Positions 1 through 6,007 of a stretch of 28,579 bases of DNA are shown one piece after another. The translations under genes were made by a program, and so were the position numbers. Position 1 is the stretch's first letter; every line of letters starts with the position of its first letter. Origin of the DNA: a virus; IMG/VR virus record IMGVR_UViG_3300027800_000043, positions 1-28,579 of that record. The stretch is one strand, 5' to 3'. The notes under the pieces are model-generated. The model worked only from the letters and a program-made list of their open reading frames with translations. It was not told the origin of the DNA and made no database searches.

Positions 1-39
1 ACGTGTTTACCGGCCTTCCGCGTGGCGGCTGACCACGCC

Positions 40-117
40 CTACTGAAAGAATTTCGTCTCCTTGAGTACCGGATAGAAGATATCCTCCTGTTCTCCATTC
101 CAAATGTAATCTTTCAT
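40..117 (-). CDS. Possible host gene 3' end, fragment
   Basis: Read on the minus strand, a frame runs from the phage end through about 25 codons to a TAG stop at 40-42. It is followed by a GCGTGG/CCACGC stem (20-38) that could be part of a transcript end. I do not recognise the peptide. It is placed outside the phage because the terminal repeat starts at 118. It could equally be a chance frame in flanking DNA. Confidence 0.25.
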   Translation of the reverse strand: MKDYIWNGEQEDIFYPVLKETKFFQ

Positions 118-154
118 GCAAAATAGAAAAATGAGAGATCAAACAGTAAAAAAA
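118..154 (+). repeat. Left terminal inverted repeat
   Basis: It begins GCAAAATA and continues AT-rich with CAAACAGTAAAAA. The complement of the right end begins GCAAAATA and has CAAAACATAAAAA at nearly the same distance. This is the expected position of the outermost transposase site (attL). The match is imperfect in the middle. Confidence 0.6.
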
Positions 155-181
155 CGAAAAAAAGCGTAAAAACCTCGTAAT

Positions 182-203
182 GCCCAGAAATAGGGCGTTT
201 TTT
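182..203 (+). terminator. Small rightward intrinsic terminator in the left end
   Basis: GCCC (182-185) and GGGC (193-196) pair around a 7-base loop. Outer T-G and A-T pairs extend the stem, and a run of six T follows at 198-203. Its orientation would stop transcripts entering the phage from the left flank, insulating the repressor region from host readthrough. The stem is short, so strength is uncertain. Confidence 0.45.
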
Positions 204-238
204 ATGTGAAAAATTATGTAAACCCATTGAAATGTCGG

Positions 239-262
239 AAATTTTTACATTTTGCTCGCAAG
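239..262 (+). repeat. Internal left-end transposase-type site
   Basis: This 24-base stretch matches 28401..28424 near the right end at 20 of 24 positions, in the same + orientation. Both contain a TTGC-T-pyrimidine-GCAA core. A match present only near the two ends of a Mu-like element is best explained as a binding site for the A transposase, like the L and R sites of Mu. The assignment is inferred from position and similarity. Confidence 0.55.
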
Positions 263-289
263 ATAAAATAGATCATCTTCAGCATAACG

Positions 290-305
290 GATCATGAAAA
301 TGATC
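290..305. repeat. GATCAT/ATGATC inverted repeat
   Basis: GATCAT at 290-295 and ATGATC at 300-305 flank GAAA; another GATCAT lies at 271-276. It may be a protein-binding dyad in the left end. Function is not shown. Confidence 0.3.
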
Positions 306-308
306 AAA

Positions 309-371
309 TTTAAACAATGTTAAAACAACCGTTTAAAACTGTTAAAACACCGTGATATCAGTGTTTTAACA
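309..371. promoter_or_regulatory. Phased TTAAAAC repeats with a perfect dyad
   Basis: TTTAAAC/TTAAAAC-type words occur at about 309, 320, 332 and 342, roughly one helical turn apart. The last belongs to an 11-base perfect inverted repeat, TGTTAAAACAC (340-350) and GTGTTTTAACA (361-371), around a spacer holding the palindrome TGATATCA. This is a likely multi-site protein-binding region such as a repressor operator, transposition enhancer or activator site. The related word CCGTTTAA recurs in tandem at 10836..10865. Confidence 0.5.
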
Positions 372-416
372 CATATTTACCGATCATAATATAAAAAATT
401 AAACGATTTTGTAAAC

Positions 417-463
417 GCGGACATGCGGACATTTCATCTTCAGGTCCGCGGACATGCGGACAT
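417..463. repeat. GCGGACAT direct repeats
   Basis: GCGGACATGCGGACAT occurs at 417-432 and again at 448-463, 31 bases apart, so the 8-base unit is present four times. The second copy overlaps the palindrome GTCCGCGGAC (444-453). The array lies just past the 3' end of the leftward repressor gene. It may be a binding site used by the repressor, transposase or a host protein. No function can be read from it directly. Confidence 0.5.
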
Positions 464-483
464 AATACGGCTATGTGAAGCAA

Positions 484-1164
484 TTAATTGATCCAACGAT
501 CAATTGAGACAGCTTTTCCATATAACGAAAAACCCATATCAAAAAATTCAGAATCATTAAAATTATGTCCTGGATAAAGATCGGCAAGAACAATTGCATC
601 TGTGATTATCAGCATTGGCGAAACTGACTGTTCAGCTGCTGTAGCGATATATCCAATCGAGATCTGAGTTAGTTTCCTAAAATAAACTTTTCCTTTAAAG
701 AAAAAAAGGTAATCAGAAACACCTTCGTAAGTGTCACCTATCTTAAAAATCACTATGTCACGAATTATGAAAGATGGACTCATAGATTGGTCAGTGATTT
801 CAACAGCAAAATACTTATTACTATCTCCTTTCTTCCCATATAACAAAGGCGTGAACTGAATAATGTCATTAATGTTGAAATGAGGGATATACGAATATTC
901 TCCATTTTCATATGTTTCCGTCTCTAAATACATGGTTTTATAAACTGGTATTTCTGTTTCTGGATTTGGCGATGTCCTACCTAGAAGTTCATCGAATGAA
1001 ACACCAAAAATGTCGGAAATCTTAATTAAGGAATCTACATCTGGAAACGATTTTGAGTTCTCCCATTTTGCCACGGATTGCTGACTTACTCCGATAATTT
1101 TAGCAAGTTCGATTTGCGAATACGAGTGTAGTTTTCGAAGTTCCCTAAGCTTTTTATCAAACAT
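484..1164 (-). CDS. CI-like repressor, HTH + S24 peptidase domain
   Basis: This 226-aa protein is read leftward, opposite to all other phage genes, as expected for the lysogenic repressor. Residues about 5-62 form an XRE-type helix-turn-helix (QIELAKIIGVSQQSVAKWEN). Residues about 110-220 look like a LexA/CI S24 domain, with Ser128 (in DQSMSPSF) and Lys164 (in YFRKL) as the likely Ser/Lys dyad. Their spacing of 36 is close to that in LexA. This family dimerises on operators and self-cleaves when RecA is activated, so SOS induction is likely. I could not identify the cleavage dipeptide. An AAGGAGA ribosome site precedes the ATG. The gene faces the palindromic operator at 1201..1223. Confidence 0.85.
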   Translation of the reverse strand: MFDKKLRELRKLHSYSQIELAKIIGVSQQSVAKWENSKSFPDVDSLIKISDIFGVSFDELLGRTSPNPETEIPVYKTMYLETETYENGEYSYIPHFNINDIIQFTPLLYGKKGDSNKYFAVEITDQSMSPSFIIRDIVIFKIGDTYEGVSDYLFFFKGKVYFRKLTQISIGYIATAAEQSVSPMLIITDAIVLADLYPGHNFNDSEFFDMGFSLYGKAVSIDRWIN

Positions 1165-1200
1165 ATAAATCTCCTTTTCACATAATTTTGGTTATCTGCA

Positions 1201-1223
1201 TTTTACTACCACAGGTAGTAAAA
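1201..1223. promoter_or_regulatory. Perfect 10+3+10 operator palindrome
   Basis: TTTTACTACC (1201-1210) and GGTAGTAAAA (1214-1223) are exact reverse complements around ACA. The dyad lies between the divergent repressor and Ner-like genes, 37 bases upstream of the repressor start. It is the obvious candidate for the repressor or Ner operator. A GTAGTA half-site recurs at about 1286-1291, inside the rightward promoter candidate. Confidence 0.65.
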
Positions 1224-1233
1224 AACACGCATT

Positions 1234-1295
1234 TTTACAAATATGTTACCGATAGTGATTATGACGTTTACAAATACGCCCATAAGTAGTAGACT
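1234..1295 (+). promoter_or_regulatory. Candidate rightward early promoters
   Basis: Two sigma-70-like pairs are visible. TTTACA at 1234-1239 and GATTAT at 1257-1262 have a 17-base spacer. TTTACA at 1267-1272 and TAGACT at 1290-1295 also have a 17-base spacer. Either would start the lytic operon ahead of the Ner-like gene. The second overlaps a GTAGTA half-operator, which fits control by repressor or Ner. Neither -10 box is close to perfect. Confidence 0.4.
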
Positions 1296-1305
1296 CGATT
1301 AAAAG

Positions 1306-1322
1306 AACAACCAATAGTTGTT
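1306..1322. repeat. AACAAC/GTTGTT inverted repeat before the Ner-like RBS
   Basis: AACAAC (1306-1311) and GTTGTT (1317-1322) surround CAATA and directly abut the GGAGGTGAT ribosome site. It could be a second operator or an RNA hairpin affecting translation of the Ner-like gene. Confidence 0.35.
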
Positions 1323-1334
1323 GGAGGTGATGTC

Positions 1335-1526
1335 ATGCGCGACTGGCTTATACAGGCAAGGGACGGAAGATCTCAGGTTGAACTTGCCAAAATTGCTGGA
1401 GTATCACAACAAGCTTTATCGGCATACGAAACCGGCCGAAAAACTCCATCAGTAAAAACCGCAAAACGATTGGCAGATGTATATGGTGTTTCCTGGACGC
1501 ATTTCTTTCAGGAAGAAGCGTCTTGA
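1335..1526 (+). CDS. Cro/Ner-like HTH regulator
   Basis: This 63-aa protein is essentially one XRE helix-turn-helix domain (QVELAKIAGVSQQALSAYETGR), with no oligomerisation or peptidase domain. Its position as first rightward gene, divergent from the repressor, is that of Ner in Mu or Cro in lambda: it probably represses the lysogeny promoter and tempers early transcription. Its helix resembles that of the repressor (AKIxGVSQQ), so the two may read related operators. The ATG follows GGAGGTGAT at 1323-1331. Confidence 0.75.
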   Translation: MRDWLIQARDGRSQVELAKIAGVSQQALSAYETGRKTPSVKTAKRLADVYGVSWTHFFQEEAS

Positions 1527-1542
1527 AAATCAGAAGTAATTC

Positions 1543-1560
1543 GCGGTACCCAGATACCGC
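1543..1560. repeat. GCGGTA/TACCGC hairpin
   Basis: GCGGTA (1543-1548) and TACCGC (1555-1560) surround CCCAGA just after the Ner-like gene. No T run follows, so it is not a standard terminator. It may be an operator or an RNA-stability hairpin. Confidence 0.3.
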
Positions 1561-1593
1561 TCCAAAAGACCACGAGAAAGGAGGAAATCTACA

Positions 1594-1797
1594 GTGAAGA
1601 AAGGCGTAACAAAGGAAATGTTGATAGCGAGTCTCGCATCTACCTTGCGGCTTACTCAAACGGAAGTAACCGATCTCGTCCTGGTCGACAAAGACACTGT
1701 CAAGATCGTGTTTGAAAGCGGTTATTCAATAACCGCAAATATCGCTTGCGACAGCGGAATAGCGTGTATCCGTGATATCTGCAAATTGATCAATTAA
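1594..1797 (+). CDS. Small hypothetical protein (67 aa)
   Basis: It starts at GTG after a strong AAAGGAGG. The product begins MKKGVTKEML and contains a predicted helix (residues 5-30) followed by beta-like segments (DTVKIVFESGYSITANI). Two cysteines (CDSGIAC) occur near the end. I do not recognise a family. It is the first of five very small genes between the Ner-like gene and the transposase, a place where Mu-like phages carry variable accessory functions. The next gene's ribosome site overlaps its stop. Confidence 0.65.
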   Translation: MKKGVTKEMLIASLASTLRLTQTEVTDLVLVDKDTVKIVFESGYSITANIACDSGIACIRDICKLIN

Positions 1798-1807
1798 GGA
1801 GGCCAGT

Positions 1808-1981
1808 ATGATCAGAACTCTCTCGAAATTAATAAGGGCAGCCATCCAGCACAACAAGGAAAAGAGACTCATGGATCTCGGGATCCGCCGGATTCCGGCT
1901 CCAATCCTCGGCACACAGATCCGGATCCAGCCCGCGGAACGTTCTAGCGATGACTATAGCCACATGTTCGGACCATGGTAA
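1808..1981 (+). CDS. Small basic hypothetical protein (57 aa)
   Basis: An ATG at 1808 follows AAGGAGG at 1796-1803 with normal spacing and opens a 57-codon frame ending TAA at 1979-1981. The N-terminal half is rich in Arg and Lys (SKLIRAAIQHNKEKR), then a proline/isoleucine-rich stretch, then an acidic tail ending FGPW. No family is recognised. Support is the good ribosome site and tight packing: the next gene's AGGGAG lies on its stop codon. Confidence 0.55.
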   Translation: MIRTLSKLIRAAIQHNKEKRLMDLGIRRIPAPILGTQIRIQPAERSSDDYSHMFGPW

Positions 1982-1992
1982 GGGAGAAAATG

Positions 1993-2223
1993 ATGAGTTT
2001 TATATCTAAGACGGTCATTCGAAAAATCGAGAGGTATCACAGTGCCGGATTCATTTCATATTCGGAAATTGCCGTGTGCTCAAATTGTGGAAGAGAGATT
2101 AACCCCAAAAAGATCCCGTTTTTTTGCCCCAGATGCCGGAAAATCATTCACGGGAAAGAAATCGGAAAGCCGATACTTCAAACCGTTGATGACGACATTA
2201 ACAGGACGAGGAGACCATTTTGA
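1993..2223 (+). CDS. Small zinc-ribbon protein
   Basis: A two-knuckle zinc ribbon is plain: CSNCGREI and, about 17 residues on, CPRCRKII. Such short treble-clef or ribbon proteins in phages bind nucleic acid or protein partners. The specific role is unknown. In-frame ATGs occur at 1975, 1990 and 1993; AGGGAG at 1981-1986 is best spaced for 1993, giving 76 aa. An overlapping alternative frame (2042..2293) has no ribosome site and is not used. The stop overlaps the TTG start of the next gene. Confidence 0.65.
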   Translation: MSFISKTVIRKIERYHSAGFISYSEIAVCSNCGREINPKKIPFFCPRCRKIIHGKEIGKPILQTVDDDINRTRRPF

Positions 2224-2417
2224 TAACAGCGGAGAATCCCTGGAGAGTCGAGGAAAGTTCATGCGGATCCGATCTCTTCTATCGAGTTTATAGACTGATA
2301 GACCCGGAGAATCCGGATCAGTACGGAAATCGAGATTATGGCGGAGATCTTGTTAGAGATCGAGGCGCAGCAGTTGTAGGAGCATTAATCCTGAACGCAA
2401 TGGAGGCTCAAGTATGA
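2220..2417 (+). CDS. Small hypothetical protein (65 aa), TTG start
   Basis: It starts with TTG overlapping the previous stop (TTGA) and follows a GAGGAG. The sequence is acidic and aromatic (ENPWRVEES, YRVYRLIDPENPDQYGNRDYGG), then has an alanine-rich helical end (GAAVVGALILNAMEA). No domain is recognised. It ends in ATGA, shared with the start of the membrane peptide downstream, so the two are probably translationally coupled. Confidence 0.55.
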   Translation: MITAENPWRVEESSCGSDLFYRVYRLIDPENPDQYGNRDYGGDLVRDRGAAVVGALILNAMEAQV

Positions 2418-2584
2418 ATGAGATCTATCTGAACAACGGTTTCATGGTTCTTATGGTTTGTATTTTATTCGGAATCATCATTGGGATCTTGCTGTTGGCC
2501 GTTTACTCCGCAATATCCCAATATCGCTTCCGGAAGTGGATCGAGAAAAACTACCCGAGATCCGACGATGAGCAGAAAAAGTAA
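2414..2584 (+). CDS. Small single-pass membrane protein (56 aa)
   Basis: The ATG overlaps the upstream stop (ATGA), after GGAGG about 8 bases earlier. Residues about 10-33 form a clear membrane helix (MVLMVCILFGIIIGILLLAV), followed by a basic, then charged tail (YRFRKWIEKN, ending DDEQKK). The predicted topology is N-out, C-in. Nothing identifies its function. Small early membrane proteins in temperate phages often mediate superinfection exclusion or lysis timing, but that is only a possibility here. Confidence 0.6.
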   Translation: MNEIYLNNGFMVLMVCILFGIIIGILLLAVYSAISQYRFRKWIEKNYPRSDDEQKK

Positions 2585-2653
2585 CGAGCCGAAACGCCGG
2601 GAGGCGTATGCAGGGGGATAACCGCCCTTGTACTGATGAGGCAGGTGAGAGTC

Positions 2654-4633
2654 GTGAAGTTAGACGTTAAAGAAGTTGCAGAATTAGCAAAAATATCACC
2701 ACGGCACTTGTGCCGGTTAATTTTATCTGGGTGCATAAGTGCCGAGAAGGACGATCGCGGCAAATATTTGATTCCTGTGGAAACCCTACCGGAGGATCTT
2801 AAGGCCGCCTACTATAATTCATGCTCAAAAAGCACTTGCCTCAAAGTGTCAAGACCGGCTCCGATCTTCGAAAACAAATCTCTCGAAGAAATGTCATATG
2901 AAGAGCGCAGAGAATATGCATTTTGGCAAAAAACAATCAAGAATTGGGAGAGCTTTAGGCTCGCTTACACTGGATCCAAAGACGAAGCCGATCAGGCTTT
3001 TATCGACAGTTTAAGAAGCCCCGAATATCAGATATCAAGAGCGATTTTATACCGGAAGAAGAAGCTTCTGGAAGCCGGTAATCCGTACGCTGTAGTCGAT
3101 CATCGCGGAGGCCACAACAAAGGCGTCAGCGCGATCCCGGAAGAAGCCTGGGATTGGTTCTTTGCGACTTACCTCGATCAGCGCCGGCTGAGTGTCACAC
3201 AGGTGTACACAGCGGTACAGGCCTGGTGCCGTACATTTCATCCGGAGCTCGCTTCCAGCATTCCTTCTGAGTGCGCCTTCCGCCGCCGTATCAAACAGCA
3301 GCCTATAGCGTTAATTACGCTTGGCCGGTATGGCCTTAAGGCATGCTCAGACCTTCATATGCCATATATCCAGAGGCTGTACGACGATCTTCAGCCGAAT
3401 GACTACTGGATCGGAGACAATCACACGTTGGATATCATTTCAAAGGTCGACGATGGCGGCGAGACAACGCACCGTCTGTACTTGACGGCCTTCATCGACG
3501 CCAGGAGTGGCGTAATGACCGGCTGGTATGTCACGGAGAACCCGTCTTCCCAATCGACGATCTACGCGCTGCGTCACGCGATCATGCGCTTCGGTATCCC
3601 GAAACACATTTACCTGGATAACGGTTCAGAGTTCTTGACACACGACCTTGCCGGGCGCGGACACCGCACTAAGAAGAGCTCTGAGAATCAAATCGAGCCA
3701 CCTACGATATTTGCAAGGCTCGGCATCGAAATGACTAATGCTATCGTCAGAAACGCGAAAGCAAAGCCTATTGAGCGTACCTTCTTAGCCTTTAAAGGAC
3801 AGATCTCTCAGCTGTTTGAGACCTTTACTGGAGGCAACACCCAGGAGCGTCCGGAGATCCTTAAGGATGTCCTCAAGAAAGGCCGCATCCCGCTCGATGC
3901 GCAGCTTAGAACCATGCTGGACGACTTGATCGATGGCGTTTATAACGCAGGACTTTACGGCGGAGCGATCCAGAAGGACCGCAAGAAGACCCGGCTCGCT
4001 GTCTGGAACGAATACATTCAGGAACAGCGCCTAGCGCCGGAAGAAGATCTTAATCTTATGCTCCTCCGGACTTCCAAACCGCAGAAGATTAGCCGGAACG
4101 GTGTTTACCTCAACATCGCCGGCGAGAAGCTTTTCTATTGGACAGACGATTCGTGGAAGCTGCAAGGCCAGCTTGTTTATGTGCGATTTGATCCGCAGTG
4201 TCTTGACTCGATCCGAGTCTATGACGCCGAGACGGATCGGTTTATTGCATCCTGGCCGATGGCTAAGGAAACCCGCCTCAGATTCGCTGCAGACGTTGAA
4301 GAAGTCAGTATCGGAATGCAGCGGATCCGCGGTGTAGGCAAGGATATAAGGCGTCATCTTAAGGCCGTCAAAGAGGCGGTACCGCAAGCGACGCACATCG
4401 ATATTTTAGATCTCCAGCTGAGACAGTCACACGCTGCGCGTGAAGGTATGGTCATTACCTCCCCGAAGAAGATCGTTCCGATCAGTTCTGGAGAGGATAT
4501 GACACCTTACGCAATGGTAGCCGGCGACGTTAAGACGATCGATATATCGTACGAGCGGATGAACCGGAACGCTGCAGCCAGAACCGGTAAGGATTTGCAA
4601 GGGTATCAACCGGGATTATCCGGTAAAAAATAA
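2654..4633 (+). CDS. Mu-type DDE transposase A
   Basis: This is the transposase that binds the phage ends and catalyses integration and replicative transposition. The N-terminus (LDVKEVAELAKISPRHLCRLI, then a LIPVETLPEDLKAAY segment) resembles the Mu A DNA-binding region. The RNase H-like core has Asp255 (IGDNHTLD), Asp322 (IYLDNGSEF) and Glu374 (AKPIERTF), counted from the chosen start. The D-D spacing of 67 equals that of Mu A (269/336) and the D-E spacing is 52 against 56. A beta-barrel and C-terminal partner-binding region follow. I chose GTG 2654 (659 aa) because AGGTGA at 2643-2648 is ideally spaced; ATG 2636, in frame, lacks a site. It leads the A-B operon. Confidence 0.92.
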   Translation: MKLDVKEVAELAKISPRHLCRLILSGCISAEKDDRGKYLIPVETLPEDLKAAYYNSCSKSTCLKVSRPAPIFENKSLEEMSYEERREYAFWQKTIKNWESFRLAYTGSKDEADQAFIDSLRSPEYQISRAILYRKKKLLEAGNPYAVVDHRGGHNKGVSAIPEEAWDWFFATYLDQRRLSVTQVYTAVQAWCRTFHPELASSIPSECAFRRRIKQQPIALITLGRYGLKACSDLHMPYIQRLYDDLQPNDYWIGDNHTLDIISKVDDGGETTHRLYLTAFIDARSGVMTGWYVTENPSSQSTIYALRHAIMRFGIPKHIYLDNGSEFLTHDLAGRGHRTKKSSENQIEPPTIFARLGIEMTNAIVRNAKAKPIERTFLAFKGQISQLFETFTGGNTQERPEILKDVLKKGRIPLDAQLRTMLDDLIDGVYNAGLYGGAIQKDRKKTRLAVWNEYIQEQRLAPEEDLNLMLLRTSKPQKISRNGVYLNIAGEKLFYWTDDSWKLQGQLVYVRFDPQCLDSIRVYDAETDRFIASWPMAKETRLRFAADVEEVSIGMQRIRGVGKDIRRHLKAVKEAVPQATHIDILDLQLRQSHAAREGMVITSPKKIVPISSGEDMTPYAMVAGDVKTIDISYERMNRNAAARTGKDLQGYQPGLSGKK

Positions 4634-4644
4634 GGAGGTATCAC

Positions 4645-5568
4645 ATGTACAAAGACGAACAGGTATTGGCTCTTCAGAAATTCGAGGATTTGGCAACGGC
4701 TCTTGGGAGCCAGAACAAAGCTTGTCTGCAGGTCGGCATTAGTGCTGCCATTATCAGCCAGCTCAAGAAAGGCGCTTATCCGGGAGACTCGGATAGACAG
4801 CTGGAAAAGCTCGTGAGCTATTTTCGGGTAAAGGATACAGCTGCTCTTCTTCCTTCGTTCGATCCGATCAGAAGCTATGTCCCTACATCGATCTCCTCTG
4901 ATATCTACAAGGTCATCGAAAATTGTCAGCTGCAGGGCGGTCTTGCGATCGCATGTGGCGATGCCGGAATCGGTAAGACGAAGGCAGCCAAGCACTTCAT
5001 GAACGAACATCCGAACGACGCCATTTACATCTCTCTTAACCCGTGTTTAAAGACCATTAAATCACTGCTTAAGATCCTATGCTCAAAGCTGAATGTAAAT
5101 GAACGCACCATCGATGAGATGTGGCTTGGCATCTGCCAGAAGCTCAGAGACGGCATGGTAATCATCATCGACGAAGCGCAGCACCTCCCTGTTAAGACGA
5201 TCGAGGCCCTTAGAGCCTTCTCCGACTATTTTTCAGAGCGCGGAATGACATTAGGAATCGCGTTTGTCGGGAACCGTGAGACGGTCGATTACTTCGGCGG
5301 GAAGCAGAAGGCTGAATTCGCACAGATCGTCAACCGTACCAAAGCCCGTCGAGTCCTGGGAACAAATCAGACCAAAAGAGAGGATATCACTCTTCTTTTC
5401 CCGGGGATCATCGAAGATATCGCGATCGATCTCCTTCTGAACATCGCAAGATCCTCTCAGGCCATCCGCGGCGCTGTGAATCTCTATAACAATGCCCTCG
5501 ACAATGACAACACATCTTATGAGGGGCTTATAGCGATGGCAAAGCACATGGACATGATGCTGATCTGA
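4645..5568 (+). CDS. Mu B-like AAA+ transposition ATPase
   Basis: This 307-aa ATPase should act like Mu B: it binds target DNA as ATP filaments, delivers it to transposase A and helps provide target immunity. Residues about 15-50 resemble the N-terminal HTH of Mu B. Walker A is GDAGIGKT (105-112, Lys111) and Walker B is IIIDEAQH (Asp176-Glu177). A sensor-like GNRE follows near 210. The C-terminal 60 residues are helical. It starts 12 bases after transposase A, behind a near-perfect AAGGAGGT. Confidence 0.9.
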   Translation: MYKDEQVLALQKFEDLATALGSQNKACLQVGISAAIISQLKKGAYPGDSDRQLEKLVSYFRVKDTAALLPSFDPIRSYVPTSISSDIYKVIENCQLQGGLAIACGDAGIGKTKAAKHFMNEHPNDAIYISLNPCLKTIKSLLKILCSKLNVNERTIDEMWLGICQKLRDGMVIIIDEAQHLPVKTIEALRAFSDYFSERGMTLGIAFVGNRETVDYFGGKQKAEFAQIVNRTKARRVLGTNQTKREDITLLFPGIIEDIAIDLLLNIARSSQAIRGAVNLYNNALDNDNTSYEGLIAMAKHMDMMLI

Positions 5569-5582
5569 AAGGAGCAAGGCTT

Positions 5583-5660
5583 ATGGACACACCGATTTGG
5601 ATAACCTTGATCATATGCTGCACCGTAGTCGCATTATTTATTCTCGGGAGGAAGAAATGA
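5583..5660 (+). CDS. 25-aa membrane peptide
   Basis: An AAAGGAGC site precedes ATG 5583, which opens 25 codons encoding almost only one membrane helix (IWITLIICCTVVALFIL) capped by RKK. The stop overlaps the next start as ATGA at 5657-5660. The ribosome site, coupling and clean hydrophobic character support a real gene despite its size. It may insert in the membrane or serve as a translated leader coupling B to the next gene. Confidence 0.45.
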   Translation: MDTPIWITLIICCTVVALFILGRKK

Positions 5661-6007
5661 AACGAGTCACTTGCCCGCATTGCGGGATGGAATTTAATCC
5701 TTCGGAGCATACCGGAGCAGAGGCTGAAAAGCTTCTGCTCTTTACTGCATTTTGGGATGAGTACCCAAAGAAGATCCAGAAGCCGGCTGCGCAGCGTGCC
5801 TGGGCAAAGATCAATCCTTCAGAGCAGCTTGCGGCGGCCATAACGGAGTCCGTAGATCTCTGGAAGAAGAACCCCGCCTGGAAAGACATCACCTATATAC
5901 CGTATCCGGCGACTTTTCTGAACAATCGAATGTTCGATGATGTTCCTCCGTGCCCGCTGAAAGCAGCTGAGAGCAACAGTATTTGGGATAAGGTCAAGGA
6001 TCTATGA
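5657..6007 (+). CDS. Replication protein with lambda O-like C-terminal region
   Basis: This 116-aa protein begins MKRVTCPHCGMEF, a single CxxC knuckle. The rest follows a pattern I know from C-terminal regions of phage replisome organisers: FWDEYPKKIQKPAAQRAW near 32-50, then IPYPATFLNNRMFDD near 84-98. In those proteins the region is thought to contact the helicase or its loader. The DNA-binding N-terminal domain usually fused to it is absent. ATG 5657 is chosen over the upstream in-frame ATG 5597 because GGGAGG is correctly spaced and it couples with the preceding stop. It overlaps the helicase-loader-like gene by ATGA. Confidence 0.65.
   Translation: MKRVTCPHCGMEFNPSEHTGAEAEKLLLFTAFWDEYPKKIQKPAAQRAWAKINPSEQLAAAITESVDLWKKNPAWKDITYIPYPATFLNNRMFDDVPPCPLKAAESNSIWDKVKDL

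Noticed and set aside
417-463. CRISPR-like array
   Set aside because: Only two 16-base copies with one 15-base gap, no further repeats and no cas genes.
409-483. Leftward terminator directly after the repressor gene
   Set aside because: The palindrome GTCCGCGGAC is short and no T run follows it in the leftward direction.
1348-1659. Minus-strand 103-aa frame over the Ner-like gene, and similar opposite-strand frames elsewhere
   Set aside because: They lack ribosome sites, lie opposite clear genes and have no recognisable protein features.
2042-2293. Alternative + frame overlapping the zinc-ribbon gene
   Set aside because: It has no ribosome site, and the competing frame has a full zinc ribbon and coupled neighbours.
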